From assembly GCA_015064785.1 (NCBI GenBank), contig SVRM01000007.1, positions 1 through 56,107 on the forward strand: DNA of 56,107 nucleotides, in the 5' to 3' direction. The notes below the pieces were generated by a model. That model saw only the letters and a program-made list of their open reading frames with translations, did no database searches and was not told the origin of the DNA. A program made the translations under genes and the position numbers. The DNA is from Oscillospiraceae bacterium. Lineage in GTDB: Bacteria > Bacillota > Clostridia > Oscillospirales > CAG-272. Each line of letters starts with the position of its first letter. Position 1 is the stretch's first letter. This document shows positions 32,502 through 41,000 of this stretch, one piece after another.

Positions 32502-35500
32502 TTACGAGATCGGACGTGCACCCCATTCCCATGTCATGCCGCCATCCTCGCTCACAAGATAGGTATATCCGACCGCTTCATAATAGGAGCCTGTGCGGTC
32601 TGTCAGCATGATTGGGTAAATGCCGTCATTGCCCCAGAAGGTTGGCGTCAGCGGACGGAAGCGGTAGATTTCGTACGCGGCAGGTGCTTCGATGTCCAAT
32701 AACTGCCATGTCATGCCGCCGTCGGTCGTGCGTGCGATTGTCGGTGCATCGCCGTTGGAGAAGCCGTCCTCCAAACTGACAAAGCCGACATCCTCCGATG
32801 CAAATCCTGCACCGAGCACAACACCGGGGACAAGCGCAAAGCGATCACCGATCTCCCATGTCACCCCGCCGTCGAACGAATATGCAAAGTTCTGATTGGA
32901 GGTCCCCATGACAGGACCTGTCGCGGCAAATGCCCAGCGGAAATCACCGATTTCGCCATACCAGAAGTCAATACCCTCCATATACCCCGGTACAAAAGCC
33001 GGGGAGGATCGGTCGGATGCCGGAAAGTCGCGGAAGATGGCATAGGGAACAGAAGCCTCATAGAGCCCGCCGACATCGCTGTACAGCTCGACCCACGGCG
33101 TTTCAGCATCGCGGACATAGCCGACAAACGGACCCCGGGTGGTGCGGTGCGGGTGTTCCAGTACCGATTTGAGGCGGTTGGCAAAGAATGCCTCGTCGAT
33201 GTCAGCATAGTACTGTGACCACACCTCGTCAAACTCGCGGTCAAGATCATAGTTGTCCCGCACGGTATAGGTTTTCGCCGGGGGAGACAGTATGATCTGC
33301 CCGCCGTCGATTGCCGCCTGACCGACAGCATACAGAAATTCGTTTTCATCGCGTGCGGCGGACAGCGCACCGGTCTGGGCGATGTCAGCAATTTTGTTGT
33401 TCGTCAGACGGTAGTACAGCTGTCCGTCCTCCGTATACAGATAGTACGACGTCTCAAGTCCGGGATGCAGGGCATCCGTGGCGTCCTGCGAAAAGGTGTA
33501 TACATCGCCGATGCCGTAATATCCGCCCTCGACAATGATCGCGCCGTCTGTCTCGAATATGTCAAAATCGCAGTTGCCGAAGATATCGAGCGGGTTGGCA
33601 AACACGGTACGGTGTCCCCACGCTTCTGCCGCATATACATTATCGCCGTGCATATACAGCACAAGCGGTACGGATAATCCCGATACGGTCAGACGGTAAT
33701 CGGTAGTCACTGCGTCAAAGACACCGGAGGACTCCAAGCCTTCCATATGTGCCTGCAGCCCATCGAGCGGTACCGTATCATTGACCAGAGCCGGATACGG
33801 TGCTGCTTCCAGCGCTTCGGTGCGCAGACGGATGTATTCGTCGTGCGAAATCTCCCGCTCACATAACATCTGTCCGCACTCCGACAGTGCCCGGTCGGCG
33901 TAGAAGACAAAATACCGTACAACGCCGCCGATCTCTGCCTCTCCGAGCATCCGGAAACTGTCGTGTGCATCTCCGGGCAGAATATACGGATAGAGATACA
34001 GATACTCCGGTGTCATGCCGTCGGGCAAGACCGGGACGTAATGCAGATAATACGGCTCGTTTTCCGGATTTTTGGTGTAGACCGTGGGCGCACCCGGTGT
34101 GTCCCGACGGCAGGCGACATAGACTGTTCCCACGGCGGTATCTGTGACAACCGCCGACAAAACGGTTTCCTGCGGCGGGATCTCGGGATACCGCTCAATT
34201 TCCAGAATCGCGGTCACGCGGTCCTCGGTGATGAGGATGCGTTCCTGCCAGAAGAAGCGCGACAGATCGGCGCGGATGTCAAATGAAAGCAGAACCTCTG
34301 TCATATCCTCTGACAGCACGCGCAGCGTGAGGGTGTCCACGGCAATGTCATGTCCGACGGTCATGCCGCCGGGCAGTGTGGAATGCACCGGGATGTCGGG
34401 TGTTTCCCGGAAGACGGATTCGATCCATGTGCCGTCATTCCAGAGATACATGTTTTCCTCGCGCAGGTGATCCGGGGAGACCAGCGTTGTGACGGTGCCG
34501 TCGGGGGCGATGCGGTCAATGCGGTCAAAGGCGTTGCCGTAGCCGCTGCCGTGCTGCGTATACAGAATCCCGTCATGCACGCCGATTACTGATGCATTGC
34601 GTTCGCTGTGGACGGTATTTTCGTCCGATGCGAGATCGTAAATGCCCCAGCCCTTTGTACCCTCATAGGCGATCATGTTGTAGACCAGATGCGCACTGTC
34701 AAGGAATCCGACAGGACGGTAGCCGACAACGGCTGACAGTCCGGTGTCGCCTGTCAGCCCGGCGGCGTTTGCTTCTTCCAGCTGATAATTGTCAAGAATC
34801 CGGCGGGAGGTGCCGTCGGCATATACCGCGATGCCGCCGTCGCCGGTCAGCGGATGTTCCTGCTGTACAACGGTATAACGGCGATCCGGGGAGACAAGAT
34901 ACGCGCGGTTTCGGACAAAGGTGTCGGCGGACTGATCGGGATAGGATGTGACAACGACTTCGTCCTCCATGACCGCGACAAGAAATGCATTGGCAATCGT
35001 GCTGTTCTCGTCCAGGCGGTAGAGGATGCAGCTGTTCTCCGACAGGTAGGAAATATCACTTGGCGCATACGCGGTATCCAGCGTCTCGCAGTACATCGAC
35101 GCGCCGGTCTTCGCGTCGATGACCAGCAATCGGACATACCGGTGGAAATAGGGATAGGTGCTGTCCGTGCGGTCAGGATCGTAGAAGATATAAAGGCGGT
35201 ACTGTGTGCCAAGCGGGAACGAGCGGCAGCGGGTGTCTTCCTGCCGCGTGGACAGAACCTGACCGCCGAAGGTATAGCCGGCATTCCGGATGGCGTCAGT
35301 ATCGATCCATGTCAGGGACGATGTGCCGGTACTGATGATCGGTTCAGCAGAGGAATCGGCGGCATAAGTGTCATTTTGTGTCTGTTCGGCATCGACGGAA
35401 ACGGTGCTGTCAGGCGATGCCTGTGTCAGCGTTCCAAACGAGCATCCGAGCAGTACAAGCACGGTCAGGATGGACAGCAGCATTGGCAGTATGCGGTACT

Positions 35501-36446
35501 GCACGGTTTCGGTCAGCCGCAGAATCCGTTCCCTGATCGGATGTGAGCCAAGCCCTGTGACGGTACGGCGCTTCTGTGGGACGGTATCGAGGATGATGGA
35601 TGCATATTTCAGACGCAACTCTCTGGTGAGCTTTGCGGAAACGGCTTCATCGCAGGCAAGCTCTGCATCCTGTGCGGACAGAATCGATGCTGCCCAGATC
35701 AGCGGATGCCACCAGAAGATGCAGACGGCAAGCGTTCTGCAAAATGCCCATATTGGATCGCCGTGACGCAGATGCATATATTCATGAATGATGACAAGGG
35801 AGGACAGCGGCTTGTCTGCTGCGTCCTCTGACAGATAGATGGTCGGCGGAAATCCGGTCAGGCACGGTGCGCGGCGGTCATCTGTCCGATACACCCGTGT
35901 TCTGCCGACATTGCGCAGATGGGTGCGGTTCCTGCGAAGCTGATATCCGAAGTGAATAGCGGAGAGGGAAAACCAGACCCCTGTGACAGCGCTGCCGCAG
36001 AACCAGGCTGTATACAACAGCGACGGAATATCGATTTCTGTCATACGGTTGGCGGAAGTGTCTGCGGGCGGCGGTGTCGGCGCTGTGATGATCGGTGCGG
36101 GAGCGATTGGTATGGCTTCCTCGTTCGGTATTGGCGGGGGGTCATCGGATGGGGCGAACTTCTCCGTTTCGGGGAACAGCGGCGGTACCGTCTCCTCCGG
36201 CGGAAAGACACCTAACGGGTCGGTATCTGCTGTATCGGTGTAAACGGAAGCCGGTGATTTCACTTCATTTGTCCATGAGGGCATCGCAACGGAAAACACG
36301 GAGATCGGGATGAGCATCCGAATAAGAACGACCAGCCACATGGCGTAGATCAGCCGTGCGGGAACATGACGGCGAAAGCAGGCGCGCAGAAGCAGGACAG
36401 CGGCTGTGAGCAGGGTTAAGGAAAGCAGATAGTACAGCACATTCAT
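32502..36446 (-). CDS. BlaR1/MecR1-type M56 membrane metalloprotease with large non-PBP sensor region
   Basis: In the 1314-residue protein the N-terminal 340 residues match M56 proteases: helices at 1-20 and 35-55, a Pro-rich loop, a helix near 145-165, the zinc motif HEYMH (221-225) with LACDEA downstream, and a final helix near 315-335. About 975 extracytoplasmic residues follow instead of the penicillin-binding domain of BlaR1. They are beta-rich, with repeated GGxTW signatures near the C-terminus (GGVTW, GGMTW twice) like BNR/propeller blades. Such proteins sense a signal outside and cleave the BlaI-type repressor inside. The signal here is unknown and probably not a beta-lactam. The start overlaps the BlaI stop by four bases. 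Confidence 0.85.
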   Translation of the reverse strand: MNVLYYLLSLTLLTAAVLLLRACFRRHVPARLIYAMWLVVLIRMLIPISVFSVAMPSWTNEVKSPASVYTDTADTDPLGVFPPEETVPPLFPETEKFAPSDDPPPIPNEEAIPIAPAPIITAPTPPPADTSANRMTEIDIPSLLYTAWFCGSAVTGVWFSLSAIHFGYQLRRNRTHLRNVGRTRVYRTDDRRAPCLTGFPPTIYLSEDAADKPLSSLVIIHEYMHLRHGDPIWAFCRTLAVCIFWWHPLIWAASILSAQDAELACDEAVSAKLTRELRLKYASIILDTVPQKRRTVTGLGSHPIRERILRLTETVQYRILPMLLSILTVLVLLGCSFGTLTQASPDSTVSVDAEQTQNDTYAADSSAEPIISTGTSSLTWIDTDAIRNAGYTFGGQVLSTRQEDTRCRSFPLGTQYRLYIFYDPDRTDSTYPYFHRYVRLLVIDAKTGASMYCETLDTAYAPSDISYLSENSCILYRLDENSTIANAFLVAVMEDEVVVTSYPDQSADTFVRNRAYLVSPDRRYTVVQQEHPLTGDGGIAVYADGTSRRILDNYQLEEANAAGLTGDTGLSAVVGYRPVGFLDSAHLVYNMIAYEGTKGWGIYDLASDENTVHSERNASVIGVHDGILYTQHGSGYGNAFDRIDRIAPDGTVTTLVSPDHLREENMYLWNDGTWIESVFRETPDIPVHSTLPGGMTVGHDIAVDTLTLRVLSEDMTEVLLSFDIRADLSRFFWQERILITEDRVTAILEIERYPEIPPQETVLSAVVTDTAVGTVYVACRRDTPGAPTVYTKNPENEPYYLHYVPVLPDGMTPEYLYLYPYILPGDAHDSFRMLGEAEIGGVVRYFVFYADRALSECGQMLCEREISHDEYIRLRTEALEAAPYPALVNDTVPLDGLQAHMEGLESSGVFDAVTTDYRLTVSGLSVPLVLYMHGDNVYAAEAWGHRTVFANPLDIFGNCDFDIFETDGAIIVEGGYYGIGDVYTFSQDATDALHPGLETSYYLYTEDGQLYYRLTNNKIADIAQTGALSAARDENEFLYAVGQAAIDGGQIILSPPAKTYTVRDNYDLDREFDEVWSQYYADIDEAFFANRLKSVLEHPHRTTRGPFVGYVRDAETPWVELYSDVGGLYEASVPYAIFRDFPASDRSSPAFVPGYMEGIDFWYGEIGDFRWAFAATGPVMGTSNQNFAYSFDGGVTWEIGDRFALVPGVVLGAGFASEDVGFVSLEDGFSNGDAPTIARTTDGGMTWQLLDIEAPAAYEIYRFRPLTPTFWGNDGIYPIMLTDRTGSYYEAVGYTYLVSEDGGMTWEWGARPIS

Positions 36447-36832
36447 CTCTCCTCTTTTTTGTTTTCTGCATCCAGCAGAATTTTACGAAGCGCGGTGAGA
36501 TCGTCCTCAGACAGCGCATGGCGGCCGGCAAGGGCAGAGATCATCATCCCGACCGAGCCGTCATAGACACGTGACAAAAACGAATCGGTTTCTGCCGGTG
36601 CGACATCGTCTTTCACGATCAGAGGATAGTACTTCTGGATTTTGCCGGTGTCGTCGACGCGAACGGCACCTTTTGCAATCAGCCGTTTCAGCATCACAAA
36701 AATGGTGGTTTTCGACCAACCGACATCCTTTTCGAGTGCGGATACCATCTCAGCGATGGTGCGCGGCTCGGATTCCCAAAGCAGCTTCATCAGCTTCCAT
36801 TCTCCGTCGGACAGCGTAATTTGTGCGGACAT
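36443..36832 (-). CDS. BlaI/MecI/CopY family transcriptional repressor
   Basis: The 129-residue protein has the winged helix of the family (LSDGEWKLMKLLWE at the start, then GWSKTTIFVMLKRLIAKGAV as recognition helix and DTGKIQKYYPLI as wing). A C-terminal dimerisation and cleavage region follows. It should repress its own operon and perhaps others until cleaved through the M56 partner encoded by the next gene. Two matching operators overlap the promoter. An AAGGAG site precedes the start. Confidence 0.95.
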   Translation of the reverse strand: MSAQITLSDGEWKLMKLLWESEPRTIAEMVSALEKDVGWSKTTIFVMLKRLIAKGAVRVDDTGKIQKYYPLIVKDDVAPAETDSFLSRVYDGSVGMMISALAGRHALSEDDLTALRKILLDAENKKEER

Positions 36833-36858
36833 GACAGTTCTCCTTTCTACATCAAGTT

Positions 36859-36909
36859 GGTTAACATCTGTTATCTAAAGTATAACACGGTGGTTAACAA
36901 ATGTCAACC
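36859..36909 (-). promoter_or_regulatory. BlaI-operon promoter with two operator dyads
   Basis: On the minus strand TTGACA (36902-36907), a 17-bp spacer and TATACT (36879-36884) form the promoter. GGTTGACATTTGTTAACC (36892-36909) covers the -35 box, and GATAACAGATGTTAACC (36859-36875) lies just after the -10 box. Both contain the ACA-NN-TGT core of BlaI/CopY operators. Autorepression follows directly. Confidence 0.85.
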
Positions 36910-36966
36910 GTTTCGCGTATGAGTTTACATTTTATTCATGAACGGAGATTTTCTGCGTAAACCCAC

Positions 36967-36995
36967 TTTACAAATCGCCCCGGATGTGGTATCAT
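36967..36995 (+). promoter_or_regulatory. promoter of the SGNH hydrolase gene
   Basis: TTTACA (36967-36972) and TATCAT (36990-36995) are 17 bases apart. Confidence 0.65.
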
Positions 36996-37029
36996 AAAGA
37001 AAATGAAAATTCCATCAAGGAGAAAATCA

Positions 37030-37674
37030 ATGGAACTGAAAAACAAAGTCATCAATTTTCTCGGTGACAGCATCACCGAGGGTGTCGGTGCATCCTCTGC
37101 CCAAACACGGTATGTTGACCGTGTGGCAGACCTTGCCGCACTGGCACGTGCGAACAATTACGGCATCAGCGGCACACGCATTGCACGCCAGAAGAATCCC
37201 GATCCTGCCAACCGCTTTGACCTGGACTTCTGTATGCGCTGTACCGAAATGGACCCGGATGCCGACATCAATGTCGTTTTCGGCGGAACCAACGACTACG
37301 GTCACGGCGATGCGCCGATCGGTACGCCCGATGACCGTACCCCCGAAACCTTCTGGGGTGCCTGCCATTATCTGTGCAGAACGCTGATTGAAACGTATCC
37401 CGATGCCGTCACGGTCATCTGCACGCCGCTGCACCGTCTGAATGAAGATGCTCCGAGTACCGGAAACGGTCAGCCGCTGTGTGTATACGTCGGTATTCTG
37501 AAATCCGTTGCGGCTCATTATGCGATCCCTGTGCTGGATTTGTGGAGCATGTCCGGAATGCAGCCTGCCGTTGAAACCGTACAGAAGAAGTACATGCCCG
37601 ACGGTCTGCATCCCTCCGATGCCGGTCACAATCTGCTTGCCGAGCGCATGGTCGGCTTCCTGTCCGCGCTCTGA
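37030..37674 (+). CDS. SGNH/GDSL family hydrolase
   Basis: The product of about 214 residues has the GDSITEG block with the nucleophile Ser14, a Gly in the oxyanion region, GGTNDYG (block III Asn) and DGLHPSDAGH (catalytic Asp and His). It is a cytosolic esterase, possibly deacetylating sugars or other small esters. The start at 37030 has CAAGGAG eight bases upstream; an in-frame ATG at 37003 has none. The DUF6472-like gene follows closely. Confidence 0.92.
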   Translation: MELKNKVINFLGDSITEGVGASSAQTRYVDRVADLAALARANNYGISGTRIARQKNPDPANRFDLDFCMRCTEMDPDADINVVFGGTNDYGHGDAPIGTPDDRTPETFWGACHYLCRTLIETYPDAVTVICTPLHRLNEDAPSTGNGQPLCVYVGILKSVAAHYAIPVLDLWSMSGMQPAVETVQKKYMPDGLHPSDAGHNLLAERMVGFLSAL

Positions 37675-37686
37675 TCGGTGTCAGTC

Positions 37687-37905
37687 ATGGAAAAGAAGGA
37701 ACAAAAGGGCATCACCGGACGGGGAAAGATCCGCGCAAGCTGTGACATCTGCCTCTATTACGACTATGACGAGGAGATGGGCGAGGAGGTCTGTACCCAG
37801 CATCTGGATGAGGATGAAATGGCACGGTATATGGCAGGCTCCTACAGAGAGTGTCCGTATTTCCGTGCGTATGACGAATATAAATCGGTACAGAAACAGA
37901 ACTGA
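37687..37905 (+). CDS. small Cys-containing protein, DUF6472-like
   Basis: The 72-residue protein has the pattern CDICLYYDYDEE ... C ... LDEDEMARYM ... ECPYFRAYDEY. The four cysteines could bind a metal. It resembles clostridial proteins annotated as DUF6472, of unknown function. A GTG nine bases upstream is an alternative start. It lies 12 bases after the hydrolase gene and before a terminator, so it is probably co-transcribed. Confidence 0.75.
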   Translation: MEKKEQKGITGRGKIRASCDICLYYDYDEEMGEEVCTQHLDEDEMARYMAGSYRECPYFRAYDEYKSVQKQN

Positions 37906-37908
37906 ATA

Positions 37909-37951
37909 CAAAAAGCATCCGTGCAATTGTGCTGCATCGGATGCTTTTTTA
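37909..37951. terminator. bidirectional terminator
   Basis: AAGCATCCG and CGGATGCTT form the stem, with an A-run before it and a T-run after it. It serves the plus-strand gene ending at 37905; the minus-strand gene ending at 37957 reads into it from the other side. Confidence 0.88.
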
Positions 37952-37956
37952 TTGGG

Positions 37957-40953
37957 TTATGCCGCATGTGAAACGATACACACGGATTTATCCAGACCGA
38001 ACCGATCGGCGTCGGTCAGAATGGCATCATCGACAATGTCGATGATGCCGTCGCCGTTGCAGTCGGCGGAGGCTGTTTGTGCAAGCTCTCTGGGGCGGCG
38101 GAAGGTAGCGGAATGCAGGAGCAATGCGCGGTCGGCATCGTTGATTTTGCCGTCGGAATTGATGTCGCCGCAGAGCAGGGTAAGAACACCGCATCCGGCT
38201 GTCAGATCGGTGTATGCAGATACATCGATCTGTTTGACCGTATAGACAAAGCATCCCTTCTTTTCAACGACCAGATCGTACCGACCGGGCTTGACACCGT
38301 CCAGCGAGAAGGACTGTTCTGTTTCCAGAAAGACTGCGGTGCGCGGGAGGGTGAGCGTTTTATAGGTTGTACCGTTGCGGATCAGACTGACTTTGGTGGC
38401 TGCGTCTGCAAAATAGCCGCGGATGGTACCGGTGATGGAATAGGAAAACAGATTTGCGGCGGAAACGCGGAGGAGCTGACCGGCAGCATCGATGGGGGAA
38501 GCCTTGACCTGATACACCAGATAAGGGATGCTGTTTCCGGCAGAATCGGCGGTGTTTTGCAGTGTCAGACCGCAGATATAACCGGCGGCGGTTGTTTTGT
38601 GAACGGTTTCCGTGATGCCGGTGTCGAGATGGTATGCCAGAATCGCATCTGCGGAATTGTATACAAGGATATCGCCGATGCGGATCAGACCGGTGAACAT
38701 GGATTGATAGGTACCGCTTGCGGTTGTCCACTTCATACCTGTGGCATGGACGAGTGTGCATACATTGGTGACAGGATTCCATTTGTAAATGCTGCCGTTG
38801 GCGTTGCTGATAAAATACCACAGTCCACCCCCGGCAGGAACAAGTGGTGTACGGACGGCGGTGATTGCGCTGTTGTCATAGCGGGTATCCGTGCAGGTCT
38901 TCGGCTCGAAGCTGCTCCATCCGTAATGCTCATGCTTCAGCATATAGGCATCGCTTTTCAGAAAATAGGTGTGATGGACCTGTCCGTACTGGTCATACTG
39001 CGGGTCATCCCATGTTACATCGAGGTGATACCAGTTTCCGTTCAGCCGTACCAGATTCCAGGTGTGGTTCATTTCCTCACTGGTCACGCGGCTGTTTTCA
39101 ATGCCGAGTGTGTTCAGCAGTGCCTGCATGACCAGCGTATACGCCTGGCAGACACCGCGCCCACCCGTCAGCAGAGACAGTGCGTCAAAGCTGCCGAGGG
39201 TTTCGTCATACACATACCGGACCACCAGCAGATCGTGCAGATACAGCACCTTTTCATAATCCGACCAGTTCTCATCGACGCCGGTCAGAAGTTCATGCAG
39301 CGCCGCCGTGTACTGCTTCTGTGCCGCCAGAAGTGCAGCTCCCTGCATGGCGTAATTCGGTCTGACCGATATGATTTCTCCGGTAGCCTGATTGTAGGAA
39401 TAGTGATACAGATTGTCGACATAGAAAAATTCCGGCTGTTTGGCCGCATCGATATAAACTGCTGCCAGCTGCTCGAGGTTGAGATGGTAGGAAGACAGAT
39501 TGATCTTTTCCGACAGGGTCAGAAGTCCGTTGTATATGGTCTGACGGGCGCCCCGGACCTGTTCATCGGAAGCGGGAGGTGCCGCCGGAATATCGGATGC
39601 AGCCATCGCATCGGAGAGTTCTGCGGCGGCGGTTTCCGTCCGTGCAATTTCCGACAGGCTTTGCAGAAGCACGGCAAGCTCCCAGCGTGCGGCCGGTTGT
39701 GTCGGGCGGATGGCGCGATTGGCATCGGGGAGCAGCAGACCGTTGGCGCGTGCGAATTTCACCGCATCGACGGCCCATGTGGAAACGTCTGCGGCATCTG
39801 ACAGCGAGGTCAGATCCGCATCGGCGCCGTCGCGCACGAGATAACCGCGGGAAAGTGCGAAACGCTGCATCAGCAGATACATCTGCTCATGCGTGATCGG
39901 GTCATTCGGACCGAAGCGTCCGTCGCCGTAACCGTAGAACAGCCCCTCATCGACGGACCAGGTGACATACGGCGCAAACCAGTCCTGTGTTCTGACGTCG
40001 GGAAATACCGATTCGGTCGGCGGTGCGGCATTGGCGGCAGCCTCGTCTCCTGCCAGACGGCAGAGGACCGTTGCAAAGGTGGCACGGTTCATCGGATCGT
40101 CGGGCAGAAACTGATTTTTATCGTTGCCGACAAACAGACCCATCTGCGCAACATAGGCAATGGCATCGTAATACAGCAGGCTTTCCGTGATATCGACAAA
40201 CGGATTGCTCCAGGAGGTGCTCGGATCGGTAATATCGTTTTCCATGGTTCCGCGAATGACGGCATGACCGACAAACGCCGGTGCGGCAAGCGTATCGCCG
40301 CCGCTGCGGCTGCCCCAGGTGAAATAGTCCTCCGCCGTGCAGAGCATCAGCTTGACGGACTGCGATGCGGCGGTCTGCTCCTCCTGGGAAAACAGACGGA
40401 TCGAGGATGTGTTGAGTACCCCGCCTTCGACACGGGCAAAGCGCAGGGTCAGCACCGTTTTGTAGGAGGAGAGGGTCTGCGGTGCATTGGCGGTCGGGTA
40501 CAGCAGAAGCAGACCGCGGTCACCGGAGATGCCGTGCTCCAGCGTCGGGATTTCCCCACCGGATACGGTTCGGGAGAGTCCGGATGTCCATCCCTGCGGT
40601 ACGGTGACATAGTCGTCTGCATTATATGCGGTGATGGCGGCAGTGGGAGCAGATGCGGTTCCGTCATTGCGCAGAAGCGTCAGGGCGGTGCTGTCATAGG
40701 ACAGTGCCAGACACTGTGTACGGGCAATTCCCGTGCCGCGCAGCTGCAATGACAGCGTCAGAATCCCGTCCTCATCCGACAGGCGGATCTGTGCGGCGGG
40801 AACAGCGGCTGCGGCATACATCGGCAGAACCGCAGATGCTGTCACGGCGGTCGGATCGTATGCGGCAGACAGGGTGAGGGAGGAGCAGAAGGAAAACAGG
40901 AGCAGAACGGTCAGAAAGACCGCGGAAATGCGGGTCGGCAGAGAGCGCTTCAT
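37957..40953 (-). CDS. secreted SLH/transglutaminase-like protein with dockerin-like tail
   Basis: The 998-residue protein begins with a signal peptide (SAVFLTVLLLFSFCSSLTLSA). About 55-235 is a beta-sandwich that may be cohesin-like. Three SLH repeats follow (about 252-302, 316-366, 383-433), which anchor proteins to cell-wall polymers. A transglutaminase/protease-like core carries Cys602 (GGRGVCQAYT), His630 (MNHTWNLV) and Asp645 (YHLDVTW). After a beta-rich region, residues about 920-985 contain two calcium-loop repeats (GDINSDGKINDADRALLLH and DCNGDGIIDIVDDAILT), as in dockerins. It is anchored at the cell surface. AAAGGACCG precedes the ATG; it follows the LTA-synthase-like gene after 47 bases on the same strand. 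Confidence 0.9.
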   Translation of the reverse strand: MKRSLPTRISAVFLTVLLLFSFCSSLTLSAAYDPTAVTASAVLPMYAAAAVPAAQIRLSDEDGILTLSLQLRGTGIARTQCLALSYDSTALTLLRNDGTASAPTAAITAYNADDYVTVPQGWTSGLSRTVSGGEIPTLEHGISGDRGLLLLYPTANAPQTLSSYKTVLTLRFARVEGGVLNTSSIRLFSQEEQTAASQSVKLMLCTAEDYFTWGSRSGGDTLAAPAFVGHAVIRGTMENDITDPSTSWSNPFVDITESLLYYDAIAYVAQMGLFVGNDKNQFLPDDPMNRATFATVLCRLAGDEAAANAAPPTESVFPDVRTQDWFAPYVTWSVDEGLFYGYGDGRFGPNDPITHEQMYLLMQRFALSRGYLVRDGADADLTSLSDAADVSTWAVDAVKFARANGLLLPDANRAIRPTQPAARWELAVLLQSLSEIARTETAAAELSDAMAASDIPAAPPASDEQVRGARQTIYNGLLTLSEKINLSSYHLNLEQLAAVYIDAAKQPEFFYVDNLYHYSYNQATGEIISVRPNYAMQGAALLAAQKQYTAALHELLTGVDENWSDYEKVLYLHDLLVVRYVYDETLGSFDALSLLTGGRGVCQAYTLVMQALLNTLGIENSRVTSEEMNHTWNLVRLNGNWYHLDVTWDDPQYDQYGQVHHTYFLKSDAYMLKHEHYGWSSFEPKTCTDTRYDNSAITAVRTPLVPAGGGLWYFISNANGSIYKWNPVTNVCTLVHATGMKWTTASGTYQSMFTGLIRIGDILVYNSADAILAYHLDTGITETVHKTTAAGYICGLTLQNTADSAGNSIPYLVYQVKASPIDAAGQLLRVSAANLFSYSITGTIRGYFADAATKVSLIRNGTTYKTLTLPRTAVFLETEQSFSLDGVKPGRYDLVVEKKGCFVYTVKQIDVSAYTDLTAGCGVLTLLCGDINSDGKINDADRALLLHSATFRRPRELAQTASADCNGDGIIDIVDDAILTDADRFGLDKSVCIVSHAA

Positions 40954-41000
40954 GGTCGGTCCTTTCTGCGGCGTCGAAACGGAGGACTGCCTAAGAGAGC

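Noticed and set aside
32502..36446. Beta-lactam resistance regulator
   Set aside because: The sensor part lacks penicillin-binding motifs and no beta-lactamase gene is adjacent.
38077..39801. 574-codon Cys-rich frame antisense to the SLH/transglutaminase gene
   Set aside because: It is a shadow frame; the minus-strand product has a signal peptide and clear domains.
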